DNA of 64,000 nucleotides from Limnomonas spitsbergensis (lineage: Eukaryota > Chlorophyta > Chlorophyceae > Chlamydomonadales): the NCBI GenBank assembly GCA_037349105.1, contig JAYJMM010000097.1, positions 1,550,001 to 1,614,000 of the forward strand, given 5' to 3'. Position 1 is the first letter of the stretch. Every line of letters starts with the position of its first letter. Positions 14,001 through 27,496 of this stretch are shown piece by piece. Position numbers and translations under genes: made by a program. The notes beneath the pieces are model-generated. The model worked only from the letters and a program-made list of their open reading frames with translations, was not told the DNA's origin and ran no database searches.

Positions 14001-17000
14001 GCCCCCCCTCCTTCCAATGCCCGTTGTACCTTTGCTAACCGCCCCCCCTCCTTCCAATGCCCGTTGTACCTTTGCTAACCGCCCCCCCTCCTTCCAATGC
14101 CCGTTATACCTTTGCTAACCGCCCCCCCCTCCTTCCAATGCCCGTTGTACCTTTGCTAACCGCCCCCCCTCCTTCCAATGCCCGTTGTACCTTTGCTAAC
14201 CGCCCCCCCTCCTTCCAATGCCCGTTGTACCTTTGCTAACCGCCCCCCCTCCTTCCAATGCCCGTTATACCTTTGCTAACCGCCCCCCCCTCCTTCCAAT
14301 GCCCGTTGTACCTTTGCTAACCACCCCCCCTCCTTCCAATGCCCGTTGTACCTTTGCTAACCGCCCCCCCCTCCTTCCAATGCCCGTTGTACCTTTGCTA
14401 ACCGCCCCCCCTCCTTCCAATAACCGATATACCTTTGCTAACCGCCCCCCCTCCTTCCAATACCCGATATACCTTTGCTAACCGCCCCCCCTCCTTCCAA
14501 TGCCCGTTATACCTTTGCTAACCACCCCCCCTCCTTCCAATGCCCGTTGTACCTTTGCTAACCGCCCCCCCCTCCTTCCAATGCCCGTTGTACCTTTGCT
14601 AACCACCCCCCCTCCTTCCAATGCCCGTTATACCTTTGCTAACCGCCCCCCCTCCTTCCAATGCCCGATATACCTTTGCTAACCGCCCCCCCCCCTCCTT
14701 CCAATGCCCGTTGTACCTTTGCTAACCGCCCCCCCCTCCTTCCAATGCCCGTTGTACCTTTGCTAACCGCCCCCCCCCTCCTTCCAATGCCCGTTGTACC
14801 TTTGCTAACCGCCCCCCCTCCTTCCAATGCCCGATATACCTTTGCTAACCGCCCCCCCCTCCTTCCAATGCCCGTTGTACCTTTGCTAACCGCCCCCCCC
14901 CTCCTTCCAATGCCCGTTGTACCTTTGCTAACCGCCCCCCCCTCCTTCCAATGCCCGATATACCTTTGCTAACCGCCCCCCCCCTCCTTCCAATGCCCGA
15001 TATACCTTTGCTAACCGCCCCCCCCTCCTTCCAATGCCCGATATACTTTTGCTAACCGCCCCCCCTCCTTCCAATGCCCAATATACCTTTGCTAACCGCC
15101 CCCCCCTCCTTCCAATGCCCGTTGTACCTTTGCTAACCGCCCCCCCTCCTTCCAATGCCCGTTATACCTTTGCTAACCGCCCCCCCCTCCTTCTAATGCC
15201 CGTTGTACCTTTGCTAACCGCCCCCCCTCCTTCCAATGCCCGATATACCTTTGCTAACCGCCCCCCCCTCCTTCCAATGCCCGTTATACCTTTGCTAACC
15301 GCCCCCCCCTCCTTCCAATGCCCGTTGTACCTTTGCTAACCGCCCCCCCTCCTTCCAATGCCCGTTGTACCTTTGCTAACCGCCCCCCTCCTTCCAATGC
15401 CCGTTGTACCTTTGCTAACCGCCCCCCCTCCTTCCAATGCCCGTTGTACCTTTGCTAACCGCCCCCCCCTCCTTCCAATGCCCGATATACCTTTGCTAAC
15501 CGCCCCCCCTCCTTCCAATGCCCGATATACCTTTGCTAACCGCCCCCCCCTCCTTCCAATGCCCGTTGTACCTTTGCTAACCGCCCCCCCCTCCTTCCAA
15601 TGCCCGATATACCTTTGCTAACCGCCCCCCCTCCTTCCAATGCCCGATATACCTTTGCTAACCGCCCCCCCCTCCTTCCAATGCCCGTTATACCTTTGCT
15701 AACCGCCCCCCCCCTCCTTCTAATGCCCGTTGTACCTTTGCTAACCGCCCCCCCTCCTTCCAATGCCCGTTGTACCTTTGCTAACCGCCCCCCCTCCTTC
15801 CAATGCCCGTTATACCTTTGCTAACCGCCCCCCCCTCCTTCCAATGCCCGTTGTACCTTTGCTAACCGCCCCCCCTCCTTCCAATGCCCGTTGTACCTTT
15901 GCTAACCGCCCCCCTCCTTCCAATGCCCGTTGTACCTTTGCTAACCGCCCCCCCTCCTTCCAATGCCCGTTGTACCTTTGCTAACCGCCCCCCCCCTCCT
16001 TCCAATGCCCGATATACCTTTGCTAACCGCCCCCCCTCCTTCCAATGCCCGATATACCTTTGCTAACCGCCCCCCCTCCTTCCAATGCCCGTTGTACCTT
16101 TGCTAACCGCCCCCCCTCCTTCCAATGCCCGTTGTACCTTTGCTAACCGCCCCCCCCTCCTTCCAATGCCCGATATACCTTTGCTAACCACCCCCCCTCC
16201 TTCCAATGCCCGTTGTACCTTTGCTAACCGCCCCCCCTCCTTCCAATGCCCGTTGTACCTTTGCTAACCGCCCCCCCCTCCTTCCAATGCCCGTTGTACC
16301 TTTGCTAACCGCCCCCCCTCCTTCCAATGCCCGTTGTACCTTTGCTAACCGCCCCCCCTCCTTCCAATGCCCGTTGTACCTTTGCTAACCGCCCCCCCTC
16401 CTTCCAATGCCCGTTGTACCTTTGCTAACCGCCCCCCCCTCCTTCCAATGCCCGATATACCTTTGCTAACCACCCCCCCTCCTTCCAATGCCCGTTGTAC
16501 CTTTGCTAACCGCCCCCCCTCCTTCCAATGCCCGTTGTACCTTTGCTAACCGCCCCCCCCTCCTTCCAATGCCCGTTGTACCTTTGCTAACCGCCCCCCC
16601 TCCTTCCAATGCCCGTTGTACCTTTGCTAACCGCCCCCCCTCCTTCCAATGCCCGATATACCTTTGCTAACCACCCCCCCTCCTTCCAATGCCCGTTGTA
16701 CCTTTGCTAACCGCCCCCCCCTCCTTCCAATGCCCGTTGTACCTTTGCTAACCGCCCCCCCCTCCTTCCAATACCCGATATACCTTTGCTAACCGCCCCC
16801 CCCTCCTTCCAATGCCCGTTGTACCTTTGCTAACCGCCCCCCCCTCCTTCCAATACCCGATATACCTTTGCTAACCGCCCCCCCTCCTTCCAATGCCCGT
16901 TGTACCTTTGCTAACCGCCCCCCCCTCCTTCCAATACCCGATATACCTTTGCTAACCGCCCCCCCTCCTTCCAATGCCCGTTGTACCTTTGCTAACCGCC

Positions 17001-20000
17001 CCCCCTCCTTCCAATGCCCGTTGTACCTTTGCTAACCGCCCCCCCTCCTTCCAATGCCCGTTGTACCTTTGCTAACCGCCCCCCCCTCCTTCCAATGCCC
17101 GTTATACCTTTGCTAACCGCCCCCCCTCCTTCCAATGCCCGTTGTACCTTTGCTAACCGCCCCCCCCCTCCTTCCAATGCCCGTTGTACCTTTGCTAACC
17201 GCCCCCCCCTCCTTCCAATGCCCGTTGTACCTTTGCTAACCGCCCCCCCCTCCTTCCAATGCCCGATATACCTTTGCTAACCGCCCCCCCCTCCTTCCTA
17301 TGCCCGTTGTACCTTTGCTAACCGCCCCCCCCTCCTTCCAATGCCCGATATACCTTTGCTAACCGCCCCCCCTCCTTCCAATGCCCGTTGTACCTTTGCT
17401 AACCGCCCCCCCTCCTTCCAATACCCGTTGTACCTTTGCTAACCGCCCCCCCTCCTTCCAATGCCCGTTGTACCTTTGCTAACCGCCCCCCCTCCTTCCA
17501 ATACCCGATATACCTTTGCTAACCGCCCCCCCTCCTTCCAATGCCCGTTGTACCTTTGCTAACCGCCCCCCCCTCCTTCCAATACCCGATATACCTTTGC
17601 TAACCGCCCCCCCCTCCTTCCAATGCCCGTTGTACCTTTGCTAACCGCCCCCCCTCCTTCCAATGCCCGTTGTACCTTTGCTAACCGCCCCCCCTCCTTC
17701 CAATGCCCGTTGTACCTTTGCTAACCGCCCCCCCCTCCTTCCAATGCCCGTTATACCTTTGCTAACCGCCCCCCCTCCTTCCAATGCCCGTTGTACCTTT
17801 GCTAACCGCCCCCCCCCTCCTTCCAATGCCCGTTGTACCTTTGCTAACCGCCCCCCCCCCTCCTTCCAATGCCCGTTGTACCTTTGCTAACCGCCCCCCC
17901 TCCTTCCAATGCCCGATATACCTTTGCTAACCGCCCCCCCCTCCTTCCAATGCCCGATATACCTTTGCTAACCGCCCCCCCCTCCTTCCAATGCCCGTTG
18001 TACCTTTGCTAACCGCCCCCCCTCCTTCCAATGCCCGATATACCTTTGCTAACCGCCCCCCCCCTCCTTCCAATGCCCGATATACCTTTGCTAACCGCCC
18101 CCCCCTCCTTCCAATGCCCGATATACCTTTGCTAACCGCCCCCCCCTCCTTCCAATGCCCAATATACCTTTGCTAACCGCCCCCCCCTCCTTCCAATGCC
18201 CGTTGTACCTTTGCTAACCGCCCCCCCTCCTTCCAATGCCCGTTATACCTTTGCTAACCGCCCCCCCCTCCTTCTAATGCCCGTTGTACCTTTGCTAACC
18301 GCCCCCCCTCCTTCCAATGCCCGATATACCTTTGCTAACCGCCCCCCCTCCTTCCAATGCCCGTTATACCTTTGCTAACCGCCCCCCCCCCTCCTTCCAA
18401 TGCCCGTTGTACCTTTGCTAACCGCCCCCCCTCCTTCCAATGCCCGTTGTACCTTTGCTAACCGCCCCCCCCCTCCTTCCAATGCCCGTTGTACCTTTGC
18501 TAACCGCCCCCCCTCCTTCCAATGCCCGTTATACCTTTGCTAACCGCCCCCCCCCTCCTTCCAATGCCCGTTGTACCTTTGCTAACCGCCCCCCCCTCCT
18601 TCCAATGCCCGTTGTACCTTTGCTAACCGCCCCCCCCTCCTTCCAATGCCCGTTGTACCTTTGCTAACCGCCCCCCCCTCCTTCCAATGCCCGATATACC
18701 TTTGCTAACCGCCCCCCCTCCTTCCAATGCCCGATATACCTTTGCTAACCGCCCCCCCTCCTTCCAATGCCCGTTGTACCTTTGCTAACCGCCCCCCCTC
18801 CTTCCTATGCCCGATATACCTTTGCTTACCGCCCCCCCCTCCTTCCAATGCCCGATATACCTTTGCTAACCGCCCCCCCTCCTTCCAATGCCCGATATAC
18901 CTTTGCTAACCGCCCCCCCCTCCTTCCAATGCCCGTTGTACCTTTGCTAACCGCCCCCCCCTCCTTCCAATGCCCGTTGTACCTTTGCTAACCGCCCCCC
19001 CTCCTTCCAATGCCCGATATACCTTTGCTAACCGCCCCCCCCCTCCTTCCAATGCCCGATATACCTTTGCTAACCGCCCCCCCCTCCTTCCAATGCCCGT
19101 TGTACCTTTGCTAACCGCCCCCCCTCCTTCCTATGCCCGATATACCTTTGCTAACCGCCCCCCCCTCCTTCCAATGCCCGATATACCTTTGCTAACCGCC
19201 CCCCCTCCTTCCAATGCCCGATATACCTTTGCTAACCGCCCCCCCCTCCTTCCAATGCCCGTTGTACCTTTGCTAACCGCCCCCCCTCCTTCCAATGCCC
19301 GTTGTACCTTTGCTAACCGCCCCCCCCTCCTTCCAATGCCCGATATACCTTTGCTAACCGCCCCCCCCTCCTTCCAATGCCCGTTGTACCTTTGCTAACC
19401 GCCCAAACCTCCTTCCAATGCCCGTTGTACCTTTGCTAACCGCCCCCCCTCCTTCCAATGCCCGTTGTACCTTTGCTAACCGCCCCCCCCTCCTTCCAAT
19501 GCCCGTTGTACCTTTGCTAACCGCCCCCCCTCCTTCCAATGCCCGATATACCTTTGCTAACCGCCCCCCCCTCCTTCCAATGCCCGTTGTACCTTTGCTA
19601 ACCGCCCAAACCTCCTTCCAATGCCCGTTGTACCTTTGCTAACCGCCCCCCCCTCCTTCCAATGCCCGTTGTACCTTTGCTAACCGCCCCCCCTCCTTCC
19701 AATGCCCGTTGTACCTTTGCTAACCGCCCCCCCCCTCCTTCCAATGCCCGTTGTACCTTTGCTAACCGCCCCCCCCTCCTTCCAATGCCCGTTGTACCTT
19801 TGCTAACCGCCCCCCCCTCCTTCCAATGCCCGTTGTACCTTTGCTAACCGCCCCCCCCTCCTTCCAATGCCCGTTGTACCTTTGCTAACCACCCCCCCTC
19901 CTTCCAATGCCCGTTGTACCTTTGCTAACCGCCCCCCCCTCCTTCCAATGCCCGTTGTACCTTTGCTAACCGCCCCCCCTCCTTCCAATGCCCGTTGTAC

Positions 20001-23000
20001 CTTTGCTAACCGCCCCCCCCTCCTTCCAATGCCCGTTGTACCTTTGCTAACCGCCCCCCCCTCCTTCCAATACCCGATATACCTTTGCTAACCGCCCCCC
20101 CTCCTTCCAATGCCCGATATACCTTTGCTAACCGCCCCCCCCCTCCTTCCAATGCCCGTTGTACCTTTGCTAACCGCCCCCCCTCCTTCCAATACCCGAT
20201 ATACCTTTGCTAACCGCCCCCCCTCCTTCCAATGCCCGATATACCTTTGCTAACCGCCCCCCCCCTCCTTCCAATGCCCGTTGTACCTTTGCTAACCGCC
20301 CCCCCTCCTTCCAATGCCCGTTATACCTTTGCTAACCGCCCAAACCTCCTTCCAATACCCGATATACCTTTGCTAACCGCCCCCCCTCCTTCCAATGCCC
20401 GTTGTACCTTTGCTAACCGCCCCCCCTCCTTCCAATACCCGATATACCTTTGCTAACCGCCCAAACCTCCTTCCAATGCCCGTTATACCTTTGCTAACCG
20501 CCCAAACCTCCTTCCAATACCCGTTGTACCTTTGCTAACCGCCCCCCCTCCTTCCTATGCCCGTTGTACCTTTGCTAACCGCCCCCCCCTCCTTCCAATG
20601 CCCGATATACCTTTGCTAACCGCCCCCCCCCTCCTTCCAATGCCCGTTATACCTTTGCTAACCGCCCAAACCTCCTTCCAATGCCCGTTGTACCTTTGCT
20701 AACCGCCCCCCCTCCTTCCAATGCCCGTTATACCTTTGCTAACCGCCCAAACCTCCTTCCAATGCCCGTTGTACCTTTGCTAACCGCCCCCCCCTCCTTC
20801 CAATACCCGATATACCTTTGCTAACCGCCCAAACCTCCTTCCAATGCCCGTTATACCTTTGCTAACCGCCCAAACCTCCTTCCAATACCCGTTGTACCTT
20901 TGCTAACCGCCCCCCCCTCCTTCCTATGCCCGTTGTACCTTTGCTAACCGCCCCCCCCCCTCCTTCCAATGCCCGTTGTACCTTTGCTAACCGCCCAAAC
21001 CTCCTTCCAATGCCCGTTATACCTTTGCTAACCGCCCAAACCTCCTTCCAATACCCGTTGTACCTTTGCTAACCGCCCCCCCTCCTTCCTATGCCCGTTG
21101 TACCTTTGCTAACCGCCCCCCCTCCTTCCAATGCCCGATATACCTTTGCTAACCGCCCCCCCTCCTTCCAATGCCCGTTGTACCTTTGCTAACCGCCCCC
21201 CCCCTCCTTCCAATGCCCGTTGTACCTTTGCTAACCGCCCCCCCCCTCCTTCCAATGCCCGTTGTACCTTTGCTAACCGCCCCCCCCTCCTTCCAATGCC
21301 CGATATACCTTTGCTAACCGCCCCCCCCTCCTTCCAATGCCCGATATACCTTTGCTAACCGCCCCCCCCTCCTTCCAATGCCCGATATACCTTTGCTAAC
21401 CGCCCCCCCCCTCCTTCCAATGCCCGTTGTACCTTTGCTAACCGCCCCCCCCTCCTTCCAATGCCCGTTGTACCTTTGCTAACCGCCCCCCCCTCCTTCC
21501 AATGCCCGTTATACCTTTGCTAACCGCCCCCCCCCCTCCTTCCAATGCCCGTTGTACCTTTGCTAACCGCCCAAACCTCCTTCCAATGCCCGTTGTACCT
21601 TTGCTAACCGCCCCCCCCCTCCTTCCAATGCCCGATATACCTTTGCTAACCGCCCCCCCCTCCTTCCAATACCCGATATACCTTTGCTAACCGCCCAAAC
21701 CTCCTTCCAATGCCCGTTGTACCTTTGCTAACCACCCCCCCTCCTTCCAATGCCCGTTATACCTTTGCTAACCGCCCCCCCCTCCTTCCAATGCCCGTTG
21801 TACCTTTGCTAACCGCCCCCCCTCCTTCCAATGCCCGTTGTACCTTTGCTAACCGCCCCCCCTCCTTCCAATGCCCGTTGTACCTTTGCTAACCGCCCCC
21901 CCCTCCTTCCAATGCCCGATATACCTTTGCTAACCGCCCCCCCCTCCTTCCAATGCCCGTTGTACCTTTGCTAACCGCCCCCCCCCTCCTTCCAATGCCC
22001 GTTGTACCTTTGCTAACCGCCCCCCCCCTCCTTCCAATGCCCGTTGTACCTTTGCTAACCGCCCCCCCCCTCCTTCCAATGCCCGTTGTACCTTTGCTAA
22101 CCACCCCCCCTCCTTCCAATGCCCGTTGTACCTTTGCTAACCACCCCCCCTCCTTCCAATGCCCGTTGTACCTTTGCTAACCACCCCCCCTCCTTCCAAT
22201 GCCCGTTGTACCTTTGCTAACCGCCCCCCCCCTCCTTCCAATGCCCGATATACCTTTGCTAACCACCCCCCCTCCTTCCAATGCCCGTTATACCTTTGCT
22301 AACCGCCCCCCCCTCCTTCCAATGCCCGTTGTACCTTTGCTAACCGCCCCCCCCCTCCTTCCAATGCCCGTTATACCTTTGCTAACCGCCCCCCCCCTCC
22401 TTCCAATGCCCGTTGTACCTTTGCTAACCGCCCCCCCCCTCCTTCCAATGCCCGTTGTACCTTTGCTAACCGCCCCCCCTCCTTCCAATGCCCGTTGTAC
22501 CTTTGCTAACCACCCCCCCTCCTTCCAATGCCCGTTGTACCTTTGCTAACCGCCCCCCCCCTCCTTCCAATGCCCGATATACCTTTGCTAACCGCCCCCC
22601 CTCCTTCCAATGCCCGTTGTACCTTTGCTAACCGCCCCCCCTCCTTCCAATGCCCGTTGTACCTTTGCTAACCCACCCCCCTCCTTCCAATGCCCGTTGT
22701 ACCTTTGCTAACTACCCCCCCTCCTTCCAATGCCCGTTGTACCTTTGCTAACCACCCCCCCTCCTTCCAATGCCCGTTGTACCTTTGCTAACCACCCCCC
22801 CTCCTTCCAATGCCCGTTGTACCTTTGCTAACCGCCCCCCCCCTCCTTCCAATGCCCGATATACCTTTGCTAACCACCCCCCCTCCTTCCAATGCCCGTT
22901 ATACCTTTGCTAACCGCCCCCCCCTCCTTCCAATGCCCGTTGTACCTTTGCTAACCGCCCCCCCCCTCCTTCCAATGCCCGTTGTACCTTTGCTAACCGC

Positions 23001-24948
23001 CCCCCCCCTCCTTCCAATGCCCGTTATACCTTTGCTAACCGCCCCCCCCCTCCTTCCAATGCCCGTTATACCTTTGCTAACCGCCCCCCCCCTCCTTCCA
23101 ATGCCCGTTGTACCTTTGCTAACCGCCCCCCCCCTCCTTCCAATGCCCGTTGTACCTTTGCTAACCGCCCCCCCTCCTTCCAATGCCCGTTGTACCTTTG
23201 CTAACCACCCCCCCTCCTTCCAATGCCCGTTGTACCTTTGCTAACCGCCCCCCCCTCCTTCCAATGCCCGTTATACCTTTGCTAACCACCCCCCCTCCTT
23301 CCAATGCCCGATATACCTTTGCTAACCGCCCCCCCCCTCCTTCCAATGCCCGATATACCTTTGCTAACCGCCCCCCCTCCTTCCAATGCCCGTTGTACCT
23401 TTGCTAACCGCCCCCCCTCCTTCCAATGCCCGTTGTACCTTTGCTAACCACCCCCCCTCCTTCCAATGCCCGTTGTACCTTTGCTAACTACCCCCCCTCC
23501 TTCCAATGCCCGTTGTACCTTTGCTAACCACCCCCCCTCCTTCCAATGCCCGTTGTACCTTTGCTAACCACCCCCCCTCCTTCCAATGCCCGTTGTACCT
23601 TTGCTAACCGCCCCCCCCTCCTTCCAATGCCCGATATACCTTTGCTAACCACCCCCCCTCCTTCCAATGCCCGTTATACCTTTGCTAACCGCCCCCCCCC
23701 TCCTTCCAATGCCCGTTGTACCTTTGCTAACCGCCCCCCCCTCCTTCCAATGCCCGTTGTACCTTTGCTAACCGCCCCCCCCCTCCTTCCAATGCCCGTT
23801 ATACCTTTGCTAACCGCCCCCCCTCCTTCCAATGCCCGTTGTACCTTTGCTAACCGCCCCCCCCCTCCTTCCAATGCCCGTTGTACCTTTGCTAACCGCC
23901 CCCCCCTCCTTCCAATGCCTGTTGTACCTTTGCTAACCGCCCCCCCCTCCTTCCAATGCCCGTTATACCTTTGCTAACCACCCCCCCTCCTTCCAATGCC
24001 CGTTATACCTTTGCTAACCGCCCCCCCCCTCCTTCCAATGCCCGTTATACCTTTGCTAACCACCCCCCCTCCTTCCAATGCCCGTTGTACCTTTGCTAAC
24101 CGCCCCCCCTCCTTCCAATGCCCGATATACCTTTGCTAACCGCCCCCCCTCCTTCCAATGCCCGTTGTACCTTTGCTAACCGCCCCCCCTCCTTCCAATG
24201 CCCGTTATACCTTTGCTAACCGCCCCCCCCCTCCTTCCAATGCCCGTTATACCTTTGCTAACCGCCCCCCCCCTCCTTCCAATGCCCGTTGTACCTTTGC
24301 TAACCGCCCCCCCTCCTTCCAATGCCCGTTGTACCTTTGCTAACCGCCCCCCCCCCTCCTTCCAATGCCCGTTATACCTTTGCTAACCGCCCCCCCCCTC
24401 CTTCCAATGCCCGTTGTACCTTTGCTAACCGCCCCCCCCCTCCTTCCAATGCCCGTTATACCTTTGCTAACCGCCCCCCCCCTCCTTCCAATGCCCGTTA
24501 TACCTTTGCTAACCGCCCAAACCTCCTTCCAATGCCCGTTGTACCTTTGCTAACCGCCCCCCCCCTCCTTCCAATGCCCGTTGTACCTTTGCTAACCGCC
24601 CCCCCCTCCTTCCAATGCCCGTTGTACCTTTGCTAACCGCCCCCCCGTCCTTCCAATGCCCGTTGTACCTTTGCTAACCGCCCCCCCCCTCCTTCCAATG
24701 CCCGTTGTACCTTTGCTAACCGCCCCCCCCTCCTTCCAATGCCCGTTGTACCTTTGCTAACCGCCCCCCCCTCCTTCCAATGCCCGTTGTACCTTTGCTA
24801 ACCGCCCCCCCTCCTTCCAATGCCCGTTATACCTTTGCTAACCGCCCCCCCTCCTTCCAATGCCCGTTGTACCTTTGCTAACCGCCCCCCCCTCCTTCCA
24901 ATGCCCGATATACCTTTGCTAACCGCCCCCCCCTCCTTCCTATGCCCT
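11009..24948. repeat. 40-41 bp C-rich minisatellite array (about 340 copies)
   Basis: The unit reads cctttgctaaccg, then a run of 6-10 C, then tccttccaatgcccg and gttgta, gatata or gttata. Length variation is almost entirely in the C run. Subtypes include aaccg versus aacca and a cccaaacctcc variant (14 copies, 13 of them between 19.4 and 21.7 kb). Blocks of units recur as higher-order repeats, for example about 611 bp apart near 22.2 and 22.8 kb. Many 60-140 codon open frames on both strands (Pro/Leu-rich on plus, Gly-rich on minus) arise because the unit has few stops; I do not call them genes. The array abuts the last visible DUF952 exon with only about 30 bp between. Confidence 0.97.
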
Positions 24949-24979
24949 TGACTGACCCCAGGCACCACGCATCCCTCAC

Positions 24980-26139
24980 CTTGGCCGTCAGCTTGCTTGC
25001 GTCCAGTACCAGTAGAAAGTAGTCACCCACCACGCCCTGATAGAAGTGGTTGGCTGTGGGGAAGGAGTGGGGGTGGACAGGGAGGGTGCTCACTGCTCAG
25101 TCAAGGGACAGGAACCGAGAGGGAGTGCGGGTGGGCAGAGAGAGGGGCAGGAAGGGTGCTCATTCAAGGGACAGAAGCAGGGAGGGAGGGGGGTGGGCAG
25201 GGAGGGAGGGTGGGCAGCGAGGGTGCTTGGTCAGGGAACAGCAGCAGGGTGGGAGTGGGGGTGGGCAGGGAGGGAGGGAGGGTGGGCAGGGGGGGAGTGA
25301 GGGTGGGCAGGGAGGGAGTGAGGGTGGGCAGGGAGGGTGCTCAGTCAAGGGACAGGAGCAGGGAGGATGTAAGGGCAAGTGGGGAGAAGGGATGGACGAC
25401 GCAGCGGACAGAGGTCTGCCCTTGCTAGGTCCCAGCGGTGGCACCCAGCCTAGGTGGCATCAATTTAGTGAGCTCTGTTCTTCGGTAGGCGGACTGTTCA
25501 TGTCACAAACAATACTGCGGCACTCACCGACCCCAATAAGCAGCTGCATCTCTTTTGTCAGATGAATAAAGCCATCCTGAAGGGCATTTGGAGATCCATT
25601 GAGAAAATAATATATAAAAAGTGGATCCATGAGGTAAACTCGATCTAGGGTGTATATCCATTCAGGAAACAATGTGCAGGGCGGATCCAAGAGGGGAACA
25701 TCATCCAGGCCAGATCCATGGAAGAAATAAGATCCAGGTGTGGATCCAAGAAGAAAATAAAATCGAGGGTGGAAATTTTTAAGGTGGGTCCAGAGTGCTA
25801 GCTGCTGTGCTTGTGACAAACAAGGCCTTCGTTACATGAGCCACATTACAGTGTACCGTACTTGCATGCATGCAAGAACTTCCAAGATCCAACCCCATGC
25901 GTCCTAGTATCCCTTTGAGATGCATGGGGAAGGATCTAGATCAACCCAAGCAACGATTGCATGGCAGCAACAAACATGATGTAGCATATGGCCAGTTGCA
26001 TGTCAACATTCGCATTTCGACCATGCATGGCCTTGTACTCAGACACCTGCTCGTAGGTTGGGGGGAAGTAGGGCTTTCCGCTCTCTTTCGCCACGATCCA
26101 ATCGTCCCGTGGCACCAGATGGTAAAGCAGATCCGACAT
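24980..26139 (-). CDS. DUF952 family protein, 3'-incomplete (three exons)
   Basis: Minus-strand exons are 26047-26139, 25528-25576 and 24980-25053. They join in phase (0, then 1) through GT-AG borders to give 72 residues starting MSDLLYHLVPRDDW, then YFPPTYEQ-DGFIHLTKE, then ANHFYQGVVGDYFLLVLD. These match the N-terminal two thirds of DUF952 domains (YHL start, GFIHL, ANxFY and LLxLD motifs), a small family of unknown biochemical role. The start is the first ATG in the exon and sits at the usual domain start, so a cytosolic protein is likely; an upstream exon is not excluded. The last exon ends at a GTGAGG donor. The C-terminal part expected in the family, about 35 residues, is absent between here and the left edge, where only satellite DNA lies. 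The gene is therefore either truncated or has an intron longer than 24.9 kb. Both visible introns also contain degenerate tandem repeats. Confidence 0.85.
25060..25370. repeat. imperfect gggtgggcagggagg repeat in DUF952 intron 2
   Basis: Purine-rich (on plus) imperfect units of roughly 18-40 bp fill most of the intron 25054-25527. Open frames on both strands here are compositional artefacts. Confidence 0.8.
25595..25790. repeat. degenerate about 40-bp tandem repeat in DUF952 intron 1
   Basis: Diverged units containing ggatccaagaggaaaata-like sequence recur about five times within intron 25577-26046. They look like an old array compared with the near-identical satellites to the left. Confidence 0.55.
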
Positions 26140-26940
26140 GCGAGGCAATCGAGGTATGGGTGCTAAGGGAATCGTTCCCGGATGGAGAGCGAGCGGGGCG
26201 ACAGCAGCGAGGATGAGGGTCAGGGGTAGATGGAGCGGGCAAATTGAAGGTCACGAAGAGCAGTGGTATGGAAAACAATCGACGGCGGCGGTATCAGGAC
26301 GAAGACTTCGTTGCTTGCAATGGAACGTCCGATGAACGTGTCCCCTCCACACGTTTCAATCGGCAAGCGACCCCCCAAGTCCTGCCCCAAGTCCCAAACC
26401 CGACGTCACCCGCACCCGGGCGGCGCCGGGCGCCCGCCTTACCATCGGTGCTTACCAATTACCATGCCCTTCTATGCCTGGCCCTGTCCAGCCTCGGCCA
26501 CATACTGATATATTGGTCGGCTCGGGCGTCAGAGACTGTAACTATCCTGACAGGCTGGCTGACGTCCTCGTCATTTTACAAGCAGAGCCCCTTCATACTT
26601 CATAGTTCATACCATGAGTCACCAAGATATAACGTTTAAGACTACCAGTAGTTGGGTATTATCAATGGTGACATGCTGCTTGACATAATGACACATCCAC
26701 GTTCTATTATATTTACTCATGCAGATCATGATAACGGGTATAACTGATTTTTATCGGATCCAAACTCATCAATCGGTTTATTCTGGCTTAAAAAGGGCCC
26801 GCAACCGGCAAACCGGTTTAAACCGTGCTTTTCGTAAAAAGCGAGGCCCTGAGGTGGACTGGCATGGGCCAAGAGTGGACGTCCAGATTTTGCTGTGGAG
26901 CTGCATGTAGCAATGTACAAGCATGCTTCACACCTTGTGT
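26140..26940. other. no supported gene; upstream region of DUF952 gene
   Basis: This is moderately GC-rich sequence that would include the minus-strand promoter and 5' leader of the DUF952 gene. Open frames on both strands lack family motifs or convincing splice borders. I see no promoter element I would name. Confidence 0.5.
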
Positions 26941-26996
26941 TGGGCGCCCACGCGGCCGAGCTTTGAGCGGGCCCAGAGGTGAAACGTTATTAACAC
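26941..26996 (+). repeat. dispersed SINE-like 3' tail (copy)
   Basis: It carries the shared tail: ggcgcccacgcggccgagc, then gggcccagaggtg, then a degraded form of taacgtcattgac. The same tail recurs at 27.4, 37.6, 37.8, 59.1, 59.4, 60.4, 62.3, 62.9 and 63.6 kb on both strands. Confidence 0.75.
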
Positions 26997-27369
26997 CTTG
27001 TCCGGGAGCCCGCTAAAAATGTATTAGGTGGCGCCACTCCGTTGCACATGACTGTCTAAGCAAGATACAACCTAATGAATGCATGGCTAAGGCGCCCTTG
27101 GTCAAACCATTCCACCGATTTTATATCTGGTCCTAGCCCTTGGGTGGCAGCATCAGGCAATGATACAATTGGCAAATGTAACAGCAACGATCCGACTTCG
27201 AAATCCGGGTTCAAGTTGAGCATGCCCTCTGTGCAATCTATGGACTGTCACAAATACGAATTATGATCTGAGCCCCTGTGCAGCGGAGCCCTTGCACATG
27301 TACCATGCGCTTCAAGCGTTTAAGTCGCAGCGACAGTCCATCCTCAATCCTTATCTGGTTTCATGACGA

Positions 27370-27490
27370 TGCATATCCGTTGGGCCCTTTCATTCCTCTT
27401 GTGCCTTCTCCCTTGACTTTCCTAGCTGGCTTTTTGTCTGGCAACGTGGCCGAGCTTCATTTCAGCATGGCCCAGAGGTGTGGCGTCCTT
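27370..27490 (+). repeat. dispersed SINE-like element, 5'-truncated copy
   Basis: A pyrimidine-rich body (cattcctcttgtgccttctc) is followed by the diverged tail with cgtggccgagc and gcccagaggtg. The organisation matches the better-preserved copies at 59.36-59.76 and 63.44-63.61 kb. Confidence 0.65.
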
Positions 27491-27496
27491 AATCCG

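Noticed and set aside
11261..24636. Dozens of 60-144 codon open frames on both strands
   Set aside because: They are direct translations of the 40-41 bp unit (Pro/Leu-rich or Gly-rich), change frame with C-run length and have no unique flanking coding sequence.
24997..25565. Three overlapping plus-strand frames (up to 171 codons)
   Set aside because: They are antisense to DUF952 exons and intron and composed of the gggtgggcagggagg repeat.
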